DNA from: Thuidium tamariscinum | Lineage: Eukaryota; Streptophyta; Bryopsida; Hypnales; Thuidiaceae | Direction: 5' to 3' | NCBI GenBank assembly: GCA_947034885.2 | Contig: OX344752.2 | Location: 14,942,001-15,006,000 of the forward strand | Length of the DNA: 64,000 bases | Shown here: positions 36,441 to 49,811 of the stretch, one piece after another | How positions within the stretch are numbered: the first letter of the stretch is position 1 | Layout: the number at the start of each line of letters is the position of its first letter | The notes under the pieces: generated by a model | Told to the model about the DNA's origin: nothing | Database searches by the model: none | The model's input: only the letters and a program-made list of their open reading frames with translations | Position numbers and translations under genes: made by a program

Positions 36441-38510
36441 GTATGTCATATAGTCTTGTTGTCATGTGAACGATGTTCTGCAAAGAACGAACGCTGTAAA
36501 CTGAGGGGGATTAATCGTGGTTTCATTGCCCTGTAATTTCAGAATTTCGTGTCGGCAAATGGAAATTCTCTGTCTTCTTCATTACGAATCTTTGTGAACA
36601 ACCACATATCAATGAACATGTGTAGCAATTTTTGTAAACCTTCGCACTGACATGTCGTTGCTCCGTTTGCAGTGGACAAGTGAGACGGAATTCATGGATT
36701 CATGTGACTGCCGTGCATAGTATCGCAACAGTGATGACCGCTGAGGGGAAGCATACATGGCAGTAGACAAGGAACGGTATAGCAAGTACACAATGCTCCT
36801 ATGCTGAATTGCTTAGACTGTTGCAACGTACACGTCAATGTCGGTACTTGATGATGAATGCCTTCAAATCCTGACATTGCAGTCTACAGACAAGTATTTG
36901 GAAGAACGCATTTTTAGTAGACAGTTCTTGTACATGGTATTCTGTGCATAGTGTGCTTGACTTCTATTTTTGAAAATATAGGAGAAGTGACCGCTCCAAA
37001 GAAATCGTCTGGGGCTGCTCACTATTCAGTAATGTATTGTGAGGATATTAGAGCAATGAACCTACGTACACTTCGATAACTAGTACGCTCATAGATTAGG
37101 GCAAACATAATTAATGTGGATGGAAAACGACAACACACTGCCAGAAGTGGTTTTGGGGATGCAGTTCATCACACATGAATTCGCATTATAAAGCTCCGAG
37201 AATTTGTTACGATAGATTCATCTGTGTATGACGTTCGGCCAACAGCAGTCCTGACTAGCTGAAGCTACAATGTATGGTGTAATTCCGCCTTTGTAGGGCT
37301 TCATGAACCTTTCCCTTCATGGTGAACGACCTTTCGTGTGCAATTCTAGTGATTGTGATCATCCTATTTTACGTTCACAGAGAAGATTTTCATATTCGTA
37401 AGAAGTAACTGGAGAGAGGAAGTTCTCGGTCAATTGGCTATTTCAGTGCATTGCAAAGATAGCAAACTATTTATACGAATCACAGTAACTCGTAAGGAAA
37501 CTGAAATAGTTGGAGCAGAACTTAAAAAGTCAAGGTCTTGTACTTCAATTAGCAGTCCTTTGTTCTCTTTTAAGGGACTACGGTGTTCTAAAATGTAAGT
37601 GAGATTGCAGCTTTTGCACTACTTCTTCTGTTCGACGTTTCTTCTTTTCAGAAATGTAGCAAATATCCGTTTTATGAGATGTGGTAGTCCTCGTCATGTA
37701 AGACCCCATTGAACATTCGCACTTATCTAAAGTTCCTCTCACTGTCATAGAATTTCGTCTTAAAAATCTTCTGCTTATCAAGACTGCAGAATAGAGTAGG
37801 TGAAATAAATCAGTAGTACTACATGAAGTGGACCGCAGTACACTTGAGAGAGTGGAAGCAAACAATCCAGACATGATGACATTTCATCTTCCGAAATGGT
37901 TTTTGACATGGTGATGGTACTGTTAGCAAAGAACATGTGCTTCAGGGACCGTCCTCGAAGGACTGTGTCTTTAGAATTGGTAGTATCATGGACTGAGGCT
38001 TCAGTGGTACTTCGTAGAAGAGTTCTTCACATTCCGGCAATCATTAACTTAGCCACCTTGTAATTCATGACTTCATTTTGTAGTACCTCATGCAGAGATC
38101 GCTCTTGTAGCCACCGATTTTGGATTCACTTTATAGAGTAGATAAATGTTCAGCAGTGCTTCATAGAGATATTCTGGGTTTGCAGCGTAATATTCTCCTT
38201 CGGATAATTTGTAGTAATGAATAAAGAGGGCATACAGAAATTACTACAGCAAGAGCGAAATGTTCCCAATGGTGGGGTCACTGCTATTCAATGTCCTTCA
38301 TGGAACGATTAAGCGAAGTCAGATTGAATTCATGTTGATTAGCACACATTCTTGTTCTCATGTTCATATTCCCTTACACTTGTCCACCAAATTCTAAGAG
38401 ATTGCAACCTTTGAACGCTTGTCCCAAAAATACCTCACTAACACTAGGTTCTCATAATATGTACAAGTACGAAGGAACTGACTTTGGCGTGGAACGCAAC
38501 GTTGCAGATG
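36441..38510. other. Intergenic part of the CACTA element
   Basis: No gene is recognised. It lies between the divergent genes and probably contains the promoter of TNP2 toward its right end. Confidence 0.45.
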
Positions 38511-39871
38511 GATTCCACCAATCTTGGAGGACAAGCTCAAATACGATTCACTGTTGATGGACGTGTCCTGCGGCACATTCTAGTGGGCGACTTAATCTTG
38601 CAGATAGAATTACGGGTTGCCACAGAAAAAGAAGTCACCTCTTTCAGATGTCCCTGTCGAGATTGCCGTAGAGGTCAACGAAAGTCAATAGAAATCATAT
38701 GGAAGCACCATAGTGCTGTGGGAAGAGATCCTTTTCTCATGCAATCAATGATTGGGGGTGATCCTCTACAGGGTTATCCTGCTCGTGGTCTGTGGATTGA
38801 AGATGAAGCGTATGATAATGACATCATCCATAGTGAACCACTTTACCATAGTGAAGATTCTCCTGTCCAGGCCACTGAAACTATGCCTCCTGAAGATGAA
38901 GTACATCCAGTACTGCATCTGGTTCTCGATGAATATCACGAGGTGCACCGCCAAGTGATGGAGGCGTTTGATCGAGCTGATTCTTTGCACGCTGAGGGGC
39001 AAGATTCCGATCCCATAGCTGAAAACGATGATAGTGACGTCGACAATGTGGATGGCTTGGAAGAACTGTACGAGCAAGCGACAACTCCATTGTACCCTGG
39101 AGCTAAGTGCAGTGTGGTATCCACAACTATAATATTGATGAACATGTGCACAGTTTTCAAAGTCAGTAATAGATTCGTTGATGAGTTTCTACAGTACATG
39201 TCGAAGGATTTATTACCAGAACACAATAAATTGCCAAGTACTCATTATGTTGCTAGACAAAGTATTCGCAAACTAGGATTGAATTACCACAACATACATG
39301 CTTGTTCTGATGGGTGTGTCCTGTTTGAAGAGGAGTTTACCTTGTTGGATACTTGTCCAAAATGCGGGAAATCTCAATGGTTGCCTGGAAGTACAATTGT
39401 ACCAGCGAAAGTGCTTCGACATTTTCCACTCATTCCTCGATTGAAGCGATTATGGCGAAGCAAAGAAATAGCTACAATGTTGACTGGATACCAGAAACAC
39501 ATTAGTGAAGATGGCATCATGCATTCTGTGGTGGACAGTCCTGCTTGGAAACACATCGATAGTGATCTAGTATTCGGCAACTTCGGAGCTGAGATGAGGA
39601 ACGTGTGCTTAGCCCTGTCACTTGATGGAGTGAATCCTTTCAAATTGAGCAACACCAATTGGTCAACGTGGCCTGTGCTCATATTGATTTACAACTTTGA
39701 ACCTTGGTTTGTAACCAAGAAATTCTTCATTTCACTATGTCTTATTATTTCAGGGAAGTTCTCGCCAACGTCAAAGAACATGAATGTATTTTTGCGTCCA
39801 CTCTTGAGAGAGTTGCTTTCACTATGGGAAGGTGTTCCCGCTCTTGATTATTCGAAAGCGGATGGGGCACG

Positions 39872-39896
39872 GGTAGAAACGAGCTATTAGGAGCCA
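39872..39896. repeat. Left terminal inverted repeat of the 16.56-kb element
   Basis: Begins GGTAGAAACGAGC and ends GGAGCCA. Its inverse stands at 56,405-56,429 with a single mismatch (G against A at the fifth base). Weak similarity continues inward. Confidence 0.9.
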
Positions 39897-40320
39897 GTCG
39901 CGCCAGTTCCTTCACTGCTTTACGGGATTCTTTTTTTTCAAAGTTGGATGACCGTGTGGGCGTTGTACATCGCGCAATTTTGAATTTTCATGAAAGCTGT
40001 CAGTGGGGGTTTAATATCGTCGTTGTATTCAGGTTAGGGTTGTACTACAGCGGAAGAACGTTTTTTTTTTCCGATCATTCTTCTTGTCAACGCATCTGAT
40101 TGTTATGAAGTTTTGTTGGCCTCATCATTGCGCAAGTTTGAAGCTGTTGGTACTTTGGCTTAGGGTTTTGAAGTGATCATCGTCTCCTCACTGCGGTTTC
40201 ATTCTTAATTCTCGCAATTCATATTCCTTACGAGTAGAGTTGCTAGTAATTTGTGCGCCAAGTGTTTTGGAATAGTTGTGTGTCGAATGCGGGTTTTAGT
40301 TTAGGGTTTTGTAGTTTCAA
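39897..40320 (+). promoter_or_regulatory. Left promoter region with telo-box motifs
   Basis: Holds the 5' flank of the + gene. TTAGGGTT or close forms occur at about 40,025, 40,158 and 40,301; TTAGGGTTT is the inverse of the plant telo-box AAACCCTAA. The same motif is frequent upstream of the - gene at the other end. No TATA box stands out. Confidence 0.5.
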
Positions 40321-43300
40321 ATGGAGGGTTTGGGGTCAAAATCCACGAGCATGAGGAGTGCAAAGAGAAGTCGCGCTGCAAGAATAAAAGTGAAGGCGGA
40401 ACCCAAGTCTACCCAAGAATTAATTCAAGAATTATTGTTGTTTAGGGAGCAAACGGTGGATTATTTCGTGACTGCTAGGGGTTTAGGGGGTACATGCTTG
40501 AATCCTAAGTCTGTAGTTGATACTGCCAACGTTTCTGTAGAAGATTTAGAAGAGGTTTGGGGGAAAGTTAGCACCTACCGAACAACAAACACCAAATTGC
40601 ATCCGGAAACGAGACAGGAGTTTGTCAGCTTGTATGGGAAAATTTATGGGACAGAGGATGTGACGAACAACGAATTCATGCTTTGGGTTGTCAAGGGTTT
40701 TATCTTGGAGTGCAAGGGTGAGGACGTAGATTGGGCAACGGCAGCTGCTTCTACAGCGAAGGAGAAGGCTGATCGGTGTCAGCGAGAGTTGAGCAAATCC
40801 AAATTGCAAGACTCAAGAAATTCCAATGGCGGGAATTCCCAAGGGAGCGGAGAACTATCAGGCGCCACCCAACCTGTTTATTCCTTTGCTAGTAAAGGGG
40901 GAAAGCCCAGCACCAAGTTTGAAACTAGAAGAAAAATGTCGTCTAGCAACCTAATAAAATCCAGTTATGGTCTTCCCGATGAGAAGTGCCTTGTTTCTGA
41001 TGCGGATCTTATAGCAGTGAAGGATGTTTTGCAGTCTGAGATTCATTTGTTGGATACTGCTAAAAAAAAGTCATATTGCTTGCTGAAGCTCGCAAGAAAG
41101 AGGCAGATAGAATAATCGGGCTTCGCTACAATATAGACGACAAGAAAAGTACAGCCAAAGAATCCGAGGAGAGCGTGAAGGTCTTAGAATGTGCTTTGCT
41201 CTCGGTGGACACTGAGATCTCCCGTTCAACGCAAGCTGTAAGTCTCGCAATTTAGAGTTTAGGGTTTTGCTTTTGGAATTCTTGAAGTTACACTCTTGTT
41301 TTGATTTAGGGTTAAAAGGTTGCAAATATTGCCAATGAAGCGTGAATATAATTGTACACGGAGCTAACTCCGTAGTCTTCAAGTTTATCCTTTGAGTAAC
41401 AGAAGTATCGTTCAATTTTTGTTAACAAAATTCACAATATCGTTTCCATGATTTTGAGTTTGGAATTGGTGTTTCAACAAACAATCGTAGAGAATTTGTT
41501 GAGTTCAGCTTGGTTGCAATGAACCTTGAATCTTTCGTCTCTGTATTGGATCTTGAATTCAAATGTGTTGAATCTATTTAATTTTTGTGGCAATAAGATT
41601 CACAGCTTCATAGTGATTGTAGGGGTGTTATGTTTTTATTTGGGGTTTTAGATTCTTGTTTGTATCTTGCCACTTTAAATTGGCATTTCAGAAAGCATCA
41701 AAGAAGCCCCTGTCGTTCAGTTTTGCCGTAGTGACAATTGAATCTGCTGCTAGTAGTTTGGATTTCGGGTGAAGGACCATAATCATGCGTAAGTTCTGGG
41801 CTATTGGGAATCTTGCCAGTTTTTTCTTGCAAATAATATAGATCATAGATGTAACCTCAATAATGGATTTTGATTCCAAGTTTAGGGTTCACAGCTTTTG
41901 TAGAACTTGTGTCTTTTTTCCCATCAGCACTTTGCAAATTTAGAGAGTTCGAAATTGTACATATGAAAGAAGTCTATCTAGCTTGAACTTTTATGTGTAC
42001 TAAGTGATTGAATTGTTGGCAGGTTATTGCACTGCAGGGCGACAAAGCAACAATTGCAGATGGTGGGACTCTTCTTGTACAATTAGATGTATCCAAATTA
42101 GAAAGAGATCGCATTGGGAGGAAGTTGGATATTGAAAAATTTGCCCTAGAAGAAAATAGCAGAAGGACTGTGCAAGGAGAAGAAATGTACCAAAATGCAG
42201 AGATTGAGCTTTGGAAATCTAATTCGGATTTCAAAGTTCTTGAGAGACAGATTTCTGAAATGACACGGAGGAGAGTGGCGATTGAGGACCAGATTCATTC
42301 GATGAAATCTGGAGCAGGAGTGTCTCTGAGGCCGCTACCGGTTTCACACATTGGCAGTGAATGGGATGATATTCACCTTGAACTCCAGCCTTGCTCATTT
42401 TGCAATGGATTCTTTTCAGCTTTTGATATCATAGTTGCTTCTTGTCGGCACATGTATCATCCATTTTGCATTGCTAGTGTTTGTAGCAAGCAAAGGACAT
42501 GTGTGACATGTGGTGAACTATTTAACTTGGGTTGGTGGCGGTCCTTCGGTTTCAAAGATTTGGATTTACAAGACTCTGCAGGGCAGCAGGATCTTTCTAA
42601 TGTGAAGGGAGATGTCAAGGTAGTGAAGCTGAGCTCCCAAGATGATAGTGGAGTCCAAATGACAAACTGTAAGAACATGCTCTTTTTGAATTCAAATTCT
42701 CAACTCTGCTTGAAAGGATGGACTTATGCAATTAGTCAATTGGTAGCTTATTATGTCTACATAAATAATCAGAGGAACTACAATTATTGCTTTGGAGGTT
42801 GAATTCACTGTTTATGGTATTCAAAGTATTGTTTATGGTGTTCAACACCAATGCTTATAGTTGTGAACACTTTTGTTGAGTTTGTGGCTGGTTTTGCTTA
42901 GGATTCACATAGACAAGTGGGCAAAACGGTTGCTTCTTCCTTTTTCAAAGTGTATGCATTCCTTTTGCTAATATTATTCAGTGCTTAGGTAGTGAGCTCC
43001 TTTTACTCACGATGTATTTTGCTTAGGATGGTTGCCCTTGTGCTTGGATTGCTCAGTCATTTTACTTCTCCGTCTCTCACTGCTTAGTGCTTTTGCGGCC
43101 GGTGCTCAGGGTGCTCAGTCCTTTTGCAATGGGTGCTTAGTGTCCTTAATGTGATAAGCTTGGTTAGTGAGGGTGCTTAGGGTGCTCAGTCCTTTTGCAT
43201 CTGGTGCTTAGTGTCTTTAATGTGATAAGATTGGTTATTGAGGGTGCTCAGTCCTTTTGCAGCCGGTGCTTAGTGTCCTTAATGTAATAAGATTGGTTAT

Positions 43301-44803
43301 TGAGGGTGCTCAGTCCTTTTGCAGCCGGTGCTTAGTGTCCTTAATGTGATAAGATTGGTTATTGAAGGTGCTCAGGGTGTTTAGTCCTTTTGCAATGGGT
43401 GCTTAGTGTCCTTAATGTGATAAGCCTGGTTATTGAGGGTGCTTTGGGTGCTCAGTCCTTTTGCAGCTGGTGCTTAGTGTCCTTAATGTGATAAGCTTGG
43501 TTAGTGAGGGTGCTTAGGATGCTCAATTGTTTTGCAGCTGGTTAACATTGTCTTTATTGGGATAAGCTTGGTTATTGAGGGTGCTTAAGGTGCTAATTCC
43601 TTTTGCAGCCGGTGCTTAGTGTTATTAATGTAATAAGCCTAGTTATTGAGGGTACTTAAGCTTTGATGAGTTCAGTTTGGGTGCTTATGGTGCTTTGTGC
43701 TTAATGTTTTCAGCTTAGGTATTTGATTTAATAGACTTAATTAACTGAATTTGGATATTTTATCCTAAATTTATATGCAATGCATTAATTATGAGAGGTT
43801 GATATGAAACTTTGGCCACATTATTACACTGCAGGGCTTGAATTTTAAGGTGTGTTAAGTTTTAGTCAATTTTGTAGGGTCATCTTATGAACTGTTGGAT
43901 TTTTTCTGATGTATTACATGTCCGGAGGGTCTCAGAAACAAAGTGACCTTGGGTCATCAGGCTCGACATTTCAAGGACACAGAATTGATAGTGAAAATCA
44001 AGCTACAGTGATGACATCAATTTTTGAAGAGCCAGAAAATGGGCTTCCTAAGAGGACTGCTGGAGGTGAAGTGAATTCACCTATGAAGAAATCACGTTTG
44101 CACAACTCATGCTTGCAGATGGAGTCTACTCCAAGTTCTCCAGTTGAGAATTTGCCTTCCATAGGAATTTTGCAATCTGCAGGTTTGACAAATGGTGTCA
44201 ACACAGACACTATCCAAATCAACACTGTGGTGCCAGTTGTGATAGCATCTGCAGTGGAAGGTCTGAATTTACACAACTTGGACTCTTGAATCTCTTTCTT
44301 TGGTGAAATGCTAGATTTATAAGCTTTGTTGTAATTTTTATGCATTAGTCATTCTCTTGCCAGCCAATTAACTTGTCCTGTTTTGTTCAACGGGCTTTGG
44401 TTCAGATTCGCAAGAAGGAAACAACTATGATCATGTGGAGGGCGGATTAACAGAAGATCAAGCATGTATTATGCCATTGCCTGACCAAGAAGGGGCCGTT
44501 GGGAAGACCCCAAAATACTCTTTCAACGTGAGAAGGGAATCAGAACCACTGGACAAAGATGCACCAAGCTGTAAGACCATTAGTTTGTCTATCGTTTGTC
44601 TGGTTGTTAATTCAAGTATTACAGGTGTTGGGTGCGCCAAGGGTCCAAAAAGAAAAGGGACACAAAAATTGGAAGAGGATGGGAGCCGGAAGACTCATTC
44701 ACGAAGACACGACAACAAGAACAAGGTAGAGGAGGCCATTGAGAGTGCTTCAGATACTACAAGGGGTAGAGTTACGCGGAGCAGTGTAAAGCCAATACCT
44801 TGA
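40321..44803 (+). CDS. Coiled-coil protein with RING-like finger, accessory gene of the 16.56-kb element
   Basis: Predicted exons are 40321-41237, 42023-42668, 43928-44260, 44406-44570 and 44625-44803, with phases that match. The N-terminal part (MEGLGSKSTSMRSAKRSR) is basic. A helical region with many Lys/Glu follows (AEARKKEADRIIG, IEKFALEENSRR). A finger CSFCNGFF, then CRHMYHPFC and CVTCGEL, fits a RING/H2-type zinc site. The tail is Ser/Lys-rich with KRKGTQK and a probable nuclear signal. Exon 1 changes frame at a run of eight A near 41,060; one more A would keep it open to the donor at 41,238, so this is a recent frameshift, a sequencing error or slippage. The last intron is only 54 bases and open in frame, so it may be retained. 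A ubiquitin-ligase or transposase-partner role is inference. Confidence 0.65.
43085..43660. repeat. Left heptamer array (minisatellite, about 62-bp unit)
   Basis: Tandem units of GGTGCTCAGTCCTTTTGCAG, then GGTGCTTAGTGTCCTTAATG, then a TAAG(C/A)TTGGTTATTGAGG spacer, repeat about eight times in intron 2 of the + gene. AGTCCTT occurs exactly six times, and related GTGTCCTTAA another six or so. The same heptamer in inverse orientation forms the array at 53,165-53,700. Confidence 0.85.
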
Positions 44804-47800
44804 TTTAGCTACCTTCTGAGTTACCATATGCATGGAAGCTCAAGTTTCAGGATGTACTACCTTTTTTTTAAATTCAGAAGTGGGTCACATGCATTTTGTG
44901 TAGTTTGCAACACATTGGGTTGTCTCTAACTATCAGCCTAAGTGAATAGGTTTGGTTTAGGATTCGAAAAAGTTCAATCTCATTCCTTTAAATTTGTTGA
45001 TATTTGTTTAGTGTAATTAGGTGAGGGTTTATTTTTGTTCAACTTGTTTTGGATACTGGATGCCTTGGCTTGCCTTTTAGGGTAATTAGTTGAATTCAAT
45101 AGTACTGGCAGAAGATTGGTACACCTTTGGCTTCCTTGTGTTAAAATTGGAGGGTTCTTAGAATTTTTTTGGACTCTTAAATAAGTAATGCCTCTAATTT
45201 ATTGTATAGATTATGCAGCTTTGGCATGAATTCTTCATTGGTGTAAAGTATTGCTATGATTTTATTGGTGTAATGTGAAGATTCTTTTTATTGTACTCTA
45301 TTTAGATTTTCAGCAGTGTACAAAAACATAGCATGCTCAATTGAAATGTCTTCAAATATGGAGTTGTGCACATGATAGTGATGACTCAAAACCATATATA
45401 TTGGTGAATAATTTTTGTAAACAAAGTTTAATCCCATAACAATTGGAATTGGCAATATGAAGTCTTATAAGAGGACCAATTTCATGTGGGCTCATAACTA
45501 CAAGTCAAAGGGTAATTGGAGTATCCACATGATTAATTGAGATTGACAATTTCCACTTGGGTATGTAGTTTTAACATTTTCAAATCTAAAATAGAATAAT
45601 AGGATTACTTGGTATTACATAGAATAGAAGAATTTGCATTATCTAAAATCTGCCCAATACATTGACCTATATAATTTTGATACTAGAAGTTATCAAAATT
45701 CTACTTGGTGAGTGCATTTTTGGTGTTTTAGGATTGAAGGGTAAGATTAAAAATCTCACAACTAATGTCAATTGGAAAAGGTATTGAATTGTTTTTGTAT
45801 ATAAACTATTAACCAAGTAATGAAGGGATAAAGGTGCTTGTTTTAGTGAAATGAATATATCCATAGAATTACCTATATTTAAAAACAAATGATTGTTGAC
45901 TTGCATTTAAAAATCCAAAGTAGAAGTTTTGGACACTTGAAATTCAATTGTACAAAGACAAGGCTAAAATGGGTATAATTAATTGTATTGACTTACATTA
46001 TTGCCTTCACTTCCTAGCCTACTAATATAGTTCAAATGTCCTAATTATCCAATGTACATAGTAGTAAAATGGGTTTAATTGTGATGCAACTCACTCTTGG
46101 AATCCAAAGCAAGTCCAAAAGGGTTAATATAAATCCATCTACTTACTAAAGTTTCATAGCAACTTTGGCATTTGCACTCCTAAAAAATTAACCCAAAATG
46201 CTATTTAAACCAATTACTTTTTACATCTATTTTCTTTTTAGAAATTGGACAATTTTTAAAGTATAATGAAAACGTGCTCACCACCCCGTTTTCTAAAGGT
46301 GTGCCTCAAATGCTTATAATTAATTATTAACAAAAGTGAGTGAAGACTTTAATAATTAGCTTCTAAATAGGTGGTTATGTACACTTAATTTTATTTTTTT
46401 GAGGGGAGGGGGAGGGGCGGAGCTTGGGAAGGACGGTGTACTCTATTTTCTTTTTCTTTTGAACATTTGCAACTTTGAAGGGTTCGGGTACCAAAATTTG
46501 GAGTCAATAGATTTATTTACTTTAATGGAAGCTAAAAAATTCCAAAAATGGACAAATTTCCTTTTGGGGAGGGGGGAGGGGATTTTAGATATTGTAGACA
46601 AATCTTCTTGAATCCTACGTTGTATGACATAAGAAATTCAATCTTTAAAATGAATCATGGAATTTTACAAATTATTTTAACTCATAATTTGCCATATAAA
46701 GGTGGCAATTTCATGAATATGCATTCCTCAATCTTAGGCCATGTAAGAAAAAACTCTAAAGTTCTAATTGAGCAACATTTAATCTCACATTTAATTTTTT
46801 AGGAATAAATATTCACTTGAAAAGTTATTCTTTAAGTAAGAATGAAATTTAGGGACGTTAGCGGTGATGACAGGTCTTATAATTTCTTTAAAATAGAAAG
46901 CCAAAAAAAGTGGGGGATTAGTGCAATAAGAAGGATCATTAGGAATAAATTCCACATAAATAAATTATGAATAAAACCCCTCCATTTAAACATTTAACCA
47001 TGGGAAAAATACACTGTAAGTGTATTTGGATTTTGGAATCCACTTCATAAAATACAAGTAACTATACATTATGTGAAGCACAAAATGCTTATTGAACTTG
47101 GAGGATTTCCAAATTCAATTTACTTAGAAAGAATCCAAATAAAATCATAAAGGTCAATTACAGGTTATACTTGGCTATAAAATTTAACTAAAAGCCCAAA
47201 AAAATGGGGTGCAAGTAACTGTACTTTCAAAATCCATATAACTTAATTAATAAGTTCTTCAAGAAGAAAAAAAAAGGAAAGTGTGAAAGTCATTGCCTTG
47301 CACCTACTTATTTTCACGTTTTTGAATATGAGTAAATAAGTTCAAGTGTATTAAAACATCACACAAAATAAATACAAAAAATCACACATTTTAACATAGG
47401 ATGATTGAAATCCCCCTACATACTTCTATTACAAGTTAAAAACAAGTAGCGTTGTAAACAAACTAAAGTAATGATCAATAAGTTGTAATTCACTTCTAGG
47501 AAATATACATGATTGAAGTCAATCTATGTGTAAAACTTTGAATATTCATCAAAATTATACATTTGATTGTAAAATACATAGGATTTAGGGATCAATTCAA
47601 CAAAATTGAAACTAAATAGTATCAATTGCAAAATTTATACAAAATTTGTTTTTTGTACACTTTAAAAATATTAAATTATTATCTTTTCTAAAAGAAATTT
47701 CCATTGCATACATCTTGTTTCTAAGTCAAGCAATCTAAAATGGTATCCAAATTTTATTTATTTTTAATTTGAATTCCTTTTTTGTCTAAGATTAGTCAAA

Positions 47801-49811
47801 ATTCAAATTGGATTGTGGGATTGTTTAAGGATTATTAGCTTAAATTTCATTGTGGCATACAAAAGTAACATCACATATCAATGTTCTATTTTTCATTCTA
47901 CAAATATAACTCTAAAACCTATCCAATTCACACATTAAAGGACATTTGAAGGCAAAGAAGGGCCACCAAGTATTGAATTTGGAAAATATATATCAAAATT
48001 ATATATCTTGAGCATATATAATTCTTAGTGTATTAGAATTTAACATTATGAATTCATTTTTGAACCCTAGATTTCAAAATAGAATACACATCATGGGTGG
48101 AACTATCAAAGTTACTATTTATGTCTAAATCTAAGAATTTGTAAAGTTCTCCCTAGTTTGAAATATAACACTCAAAGATTCTAAGTTCATCTTTGCAAGG
48201 TATGTTTCAATAAAAAAAATTAGTCTTGAATAAGTCAATTTCATTGTAATTCATCCAAGCTAGTTTAAATAATACCTCACTAATTCAATTAAATCAAATA
48301 ACTAGTTTTTAAAATGTATCTCAATTAATTTTTAAATGCCTAAGGCCTTGTATTTATATTTCAACTAAAATTTAAAGTTAATTAGAATATTTCTCGAGCT
48401 TATTTTCAAAATATCTAAACTTCAATTGATATCTTTAAGAACATATATTTTTAACACAAAGAATTGTGTGTTAAAAGAACTTGCAGCTTATTTAATATCT
48501 TGGTTGAAGGTCTCATATGAGAGTGACCATTTTCAAATCTTGATTTTTTTATATTAAAGGCTCATGAAGGTAACCTCAAATACACTATGAAGAGGTGAAG
48601 AAGCAAAATCACATTGACAATTCATTCCTAAAATTGTATTTTTTAAAGTGTCCCAAAACTATTAACTTGAATAGGAAGATGCTATTAAACCATTTTAGGA
48701 TTTTTTTGCTAGGAAATTGAATGTAGAATAGAATCTTCAAATTACCTTTCAAATAAAGTTTTGTACCCCACCCCCTCTCACAAAATAAGGTGGAGTTCTT
48801 AAGACCCTAAAGTACTATTGCAAATGGCATTAATTAATCAAAATTTACTTTTTCTAGATCAAATTGCAATCCAAGTTACAAAACTCATTTATCAACAATA
48901 GAATTTGACATGTTCAGTTGGCAATGATAATTTAGGAATGAAATGCTAGTACTTATACGGATTTGTTTTTTTGTTTTAATTAAAAATAGTGAGCTTCAAG
49001 GATAAAGAAAAATCAACTAAAAACCACTCAATAATAAAGTACAATTACAACATAAATGTTGATAGTTAAAGTATTTCAACTCCATGGTTATTGGTGCTTG
49101 TCCTTCATGTATGCAAAGTGGTAGAGAATAACACTTTGTATTTATTTAATCTACCATTTCGTTTTTGAGGGTTTAGGAGGCAATGTTAATCTAGGTACCT
49201 TTTCAATTTTTGGGGACAAATAGGAAATGTTTATCTACTATTTCATTGCCCAAAATGTTTTAGGAAAATTCATATCCATGAGTATACATGTTGGTTCCCT
49301 TTTTTTAACACTCTAGTTCCTCGGATACTCTTCTCTTGGATACCCTTTATGAAGGCATGACAATGGGGGAAGTCTTGCCAAAGTACACCCTGGACACAAA
49401 ATAATCAACACGAGATAAATGAATCCATGCCTGGAAAAATTGCAGGTACAGTCTGGATACAAAAGAAATCAACATAGGAGATAAATAAATCTATGCCAGC
49501 CAAAATAACAGTAGTTGGAGGCTGCATTGACATTAATATGACCGCCAAAGTTATACTCAATTGTGATTGTTGCCAGTTACATACAGTCTCTCCTCAAGCT
49601 AGAATGTCTAAGATGCTCTTATTTTGTTTATCATTTTGTGATTTCAATCTGACATCGTGGTGCACAGAATTGCGAAATTTGCTATTTTATTTTCAACTTT
49701 AATTGAATGGAGGCCAAATTGGATTTCATTACTGACTTTTTTCAAGAACTCTGAGTACACAGTTTTAGATATTAATAAGTCTCAAAGTTACAGAATCCAT
49801 TAAGTATTGGA
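44804..49811. other. AT-rich spacer between the two convergent genes
   Basis: About 5 kb with no recognisable gene on either strand. Two similar G-rich tracts (GAGGGGAGGGGGAGGGGCGG at about 46,401, and GGGGAGGGGGGAGGGG at about 46,566) lie 160 bp apart. It may include the 3' ends of both genes, or unrecognised insertions. A short direct duplication lies at about 49,380-49,495 (GATAAATGAATC-like and GATAAATAAATC). Confidence 0.45.

Noticed and set aside
43085-43660. CRISPR-like array
   Set aside because: The units are tandem and degenerate throughout, without unique spacers, and lie in a plant transposon intron.
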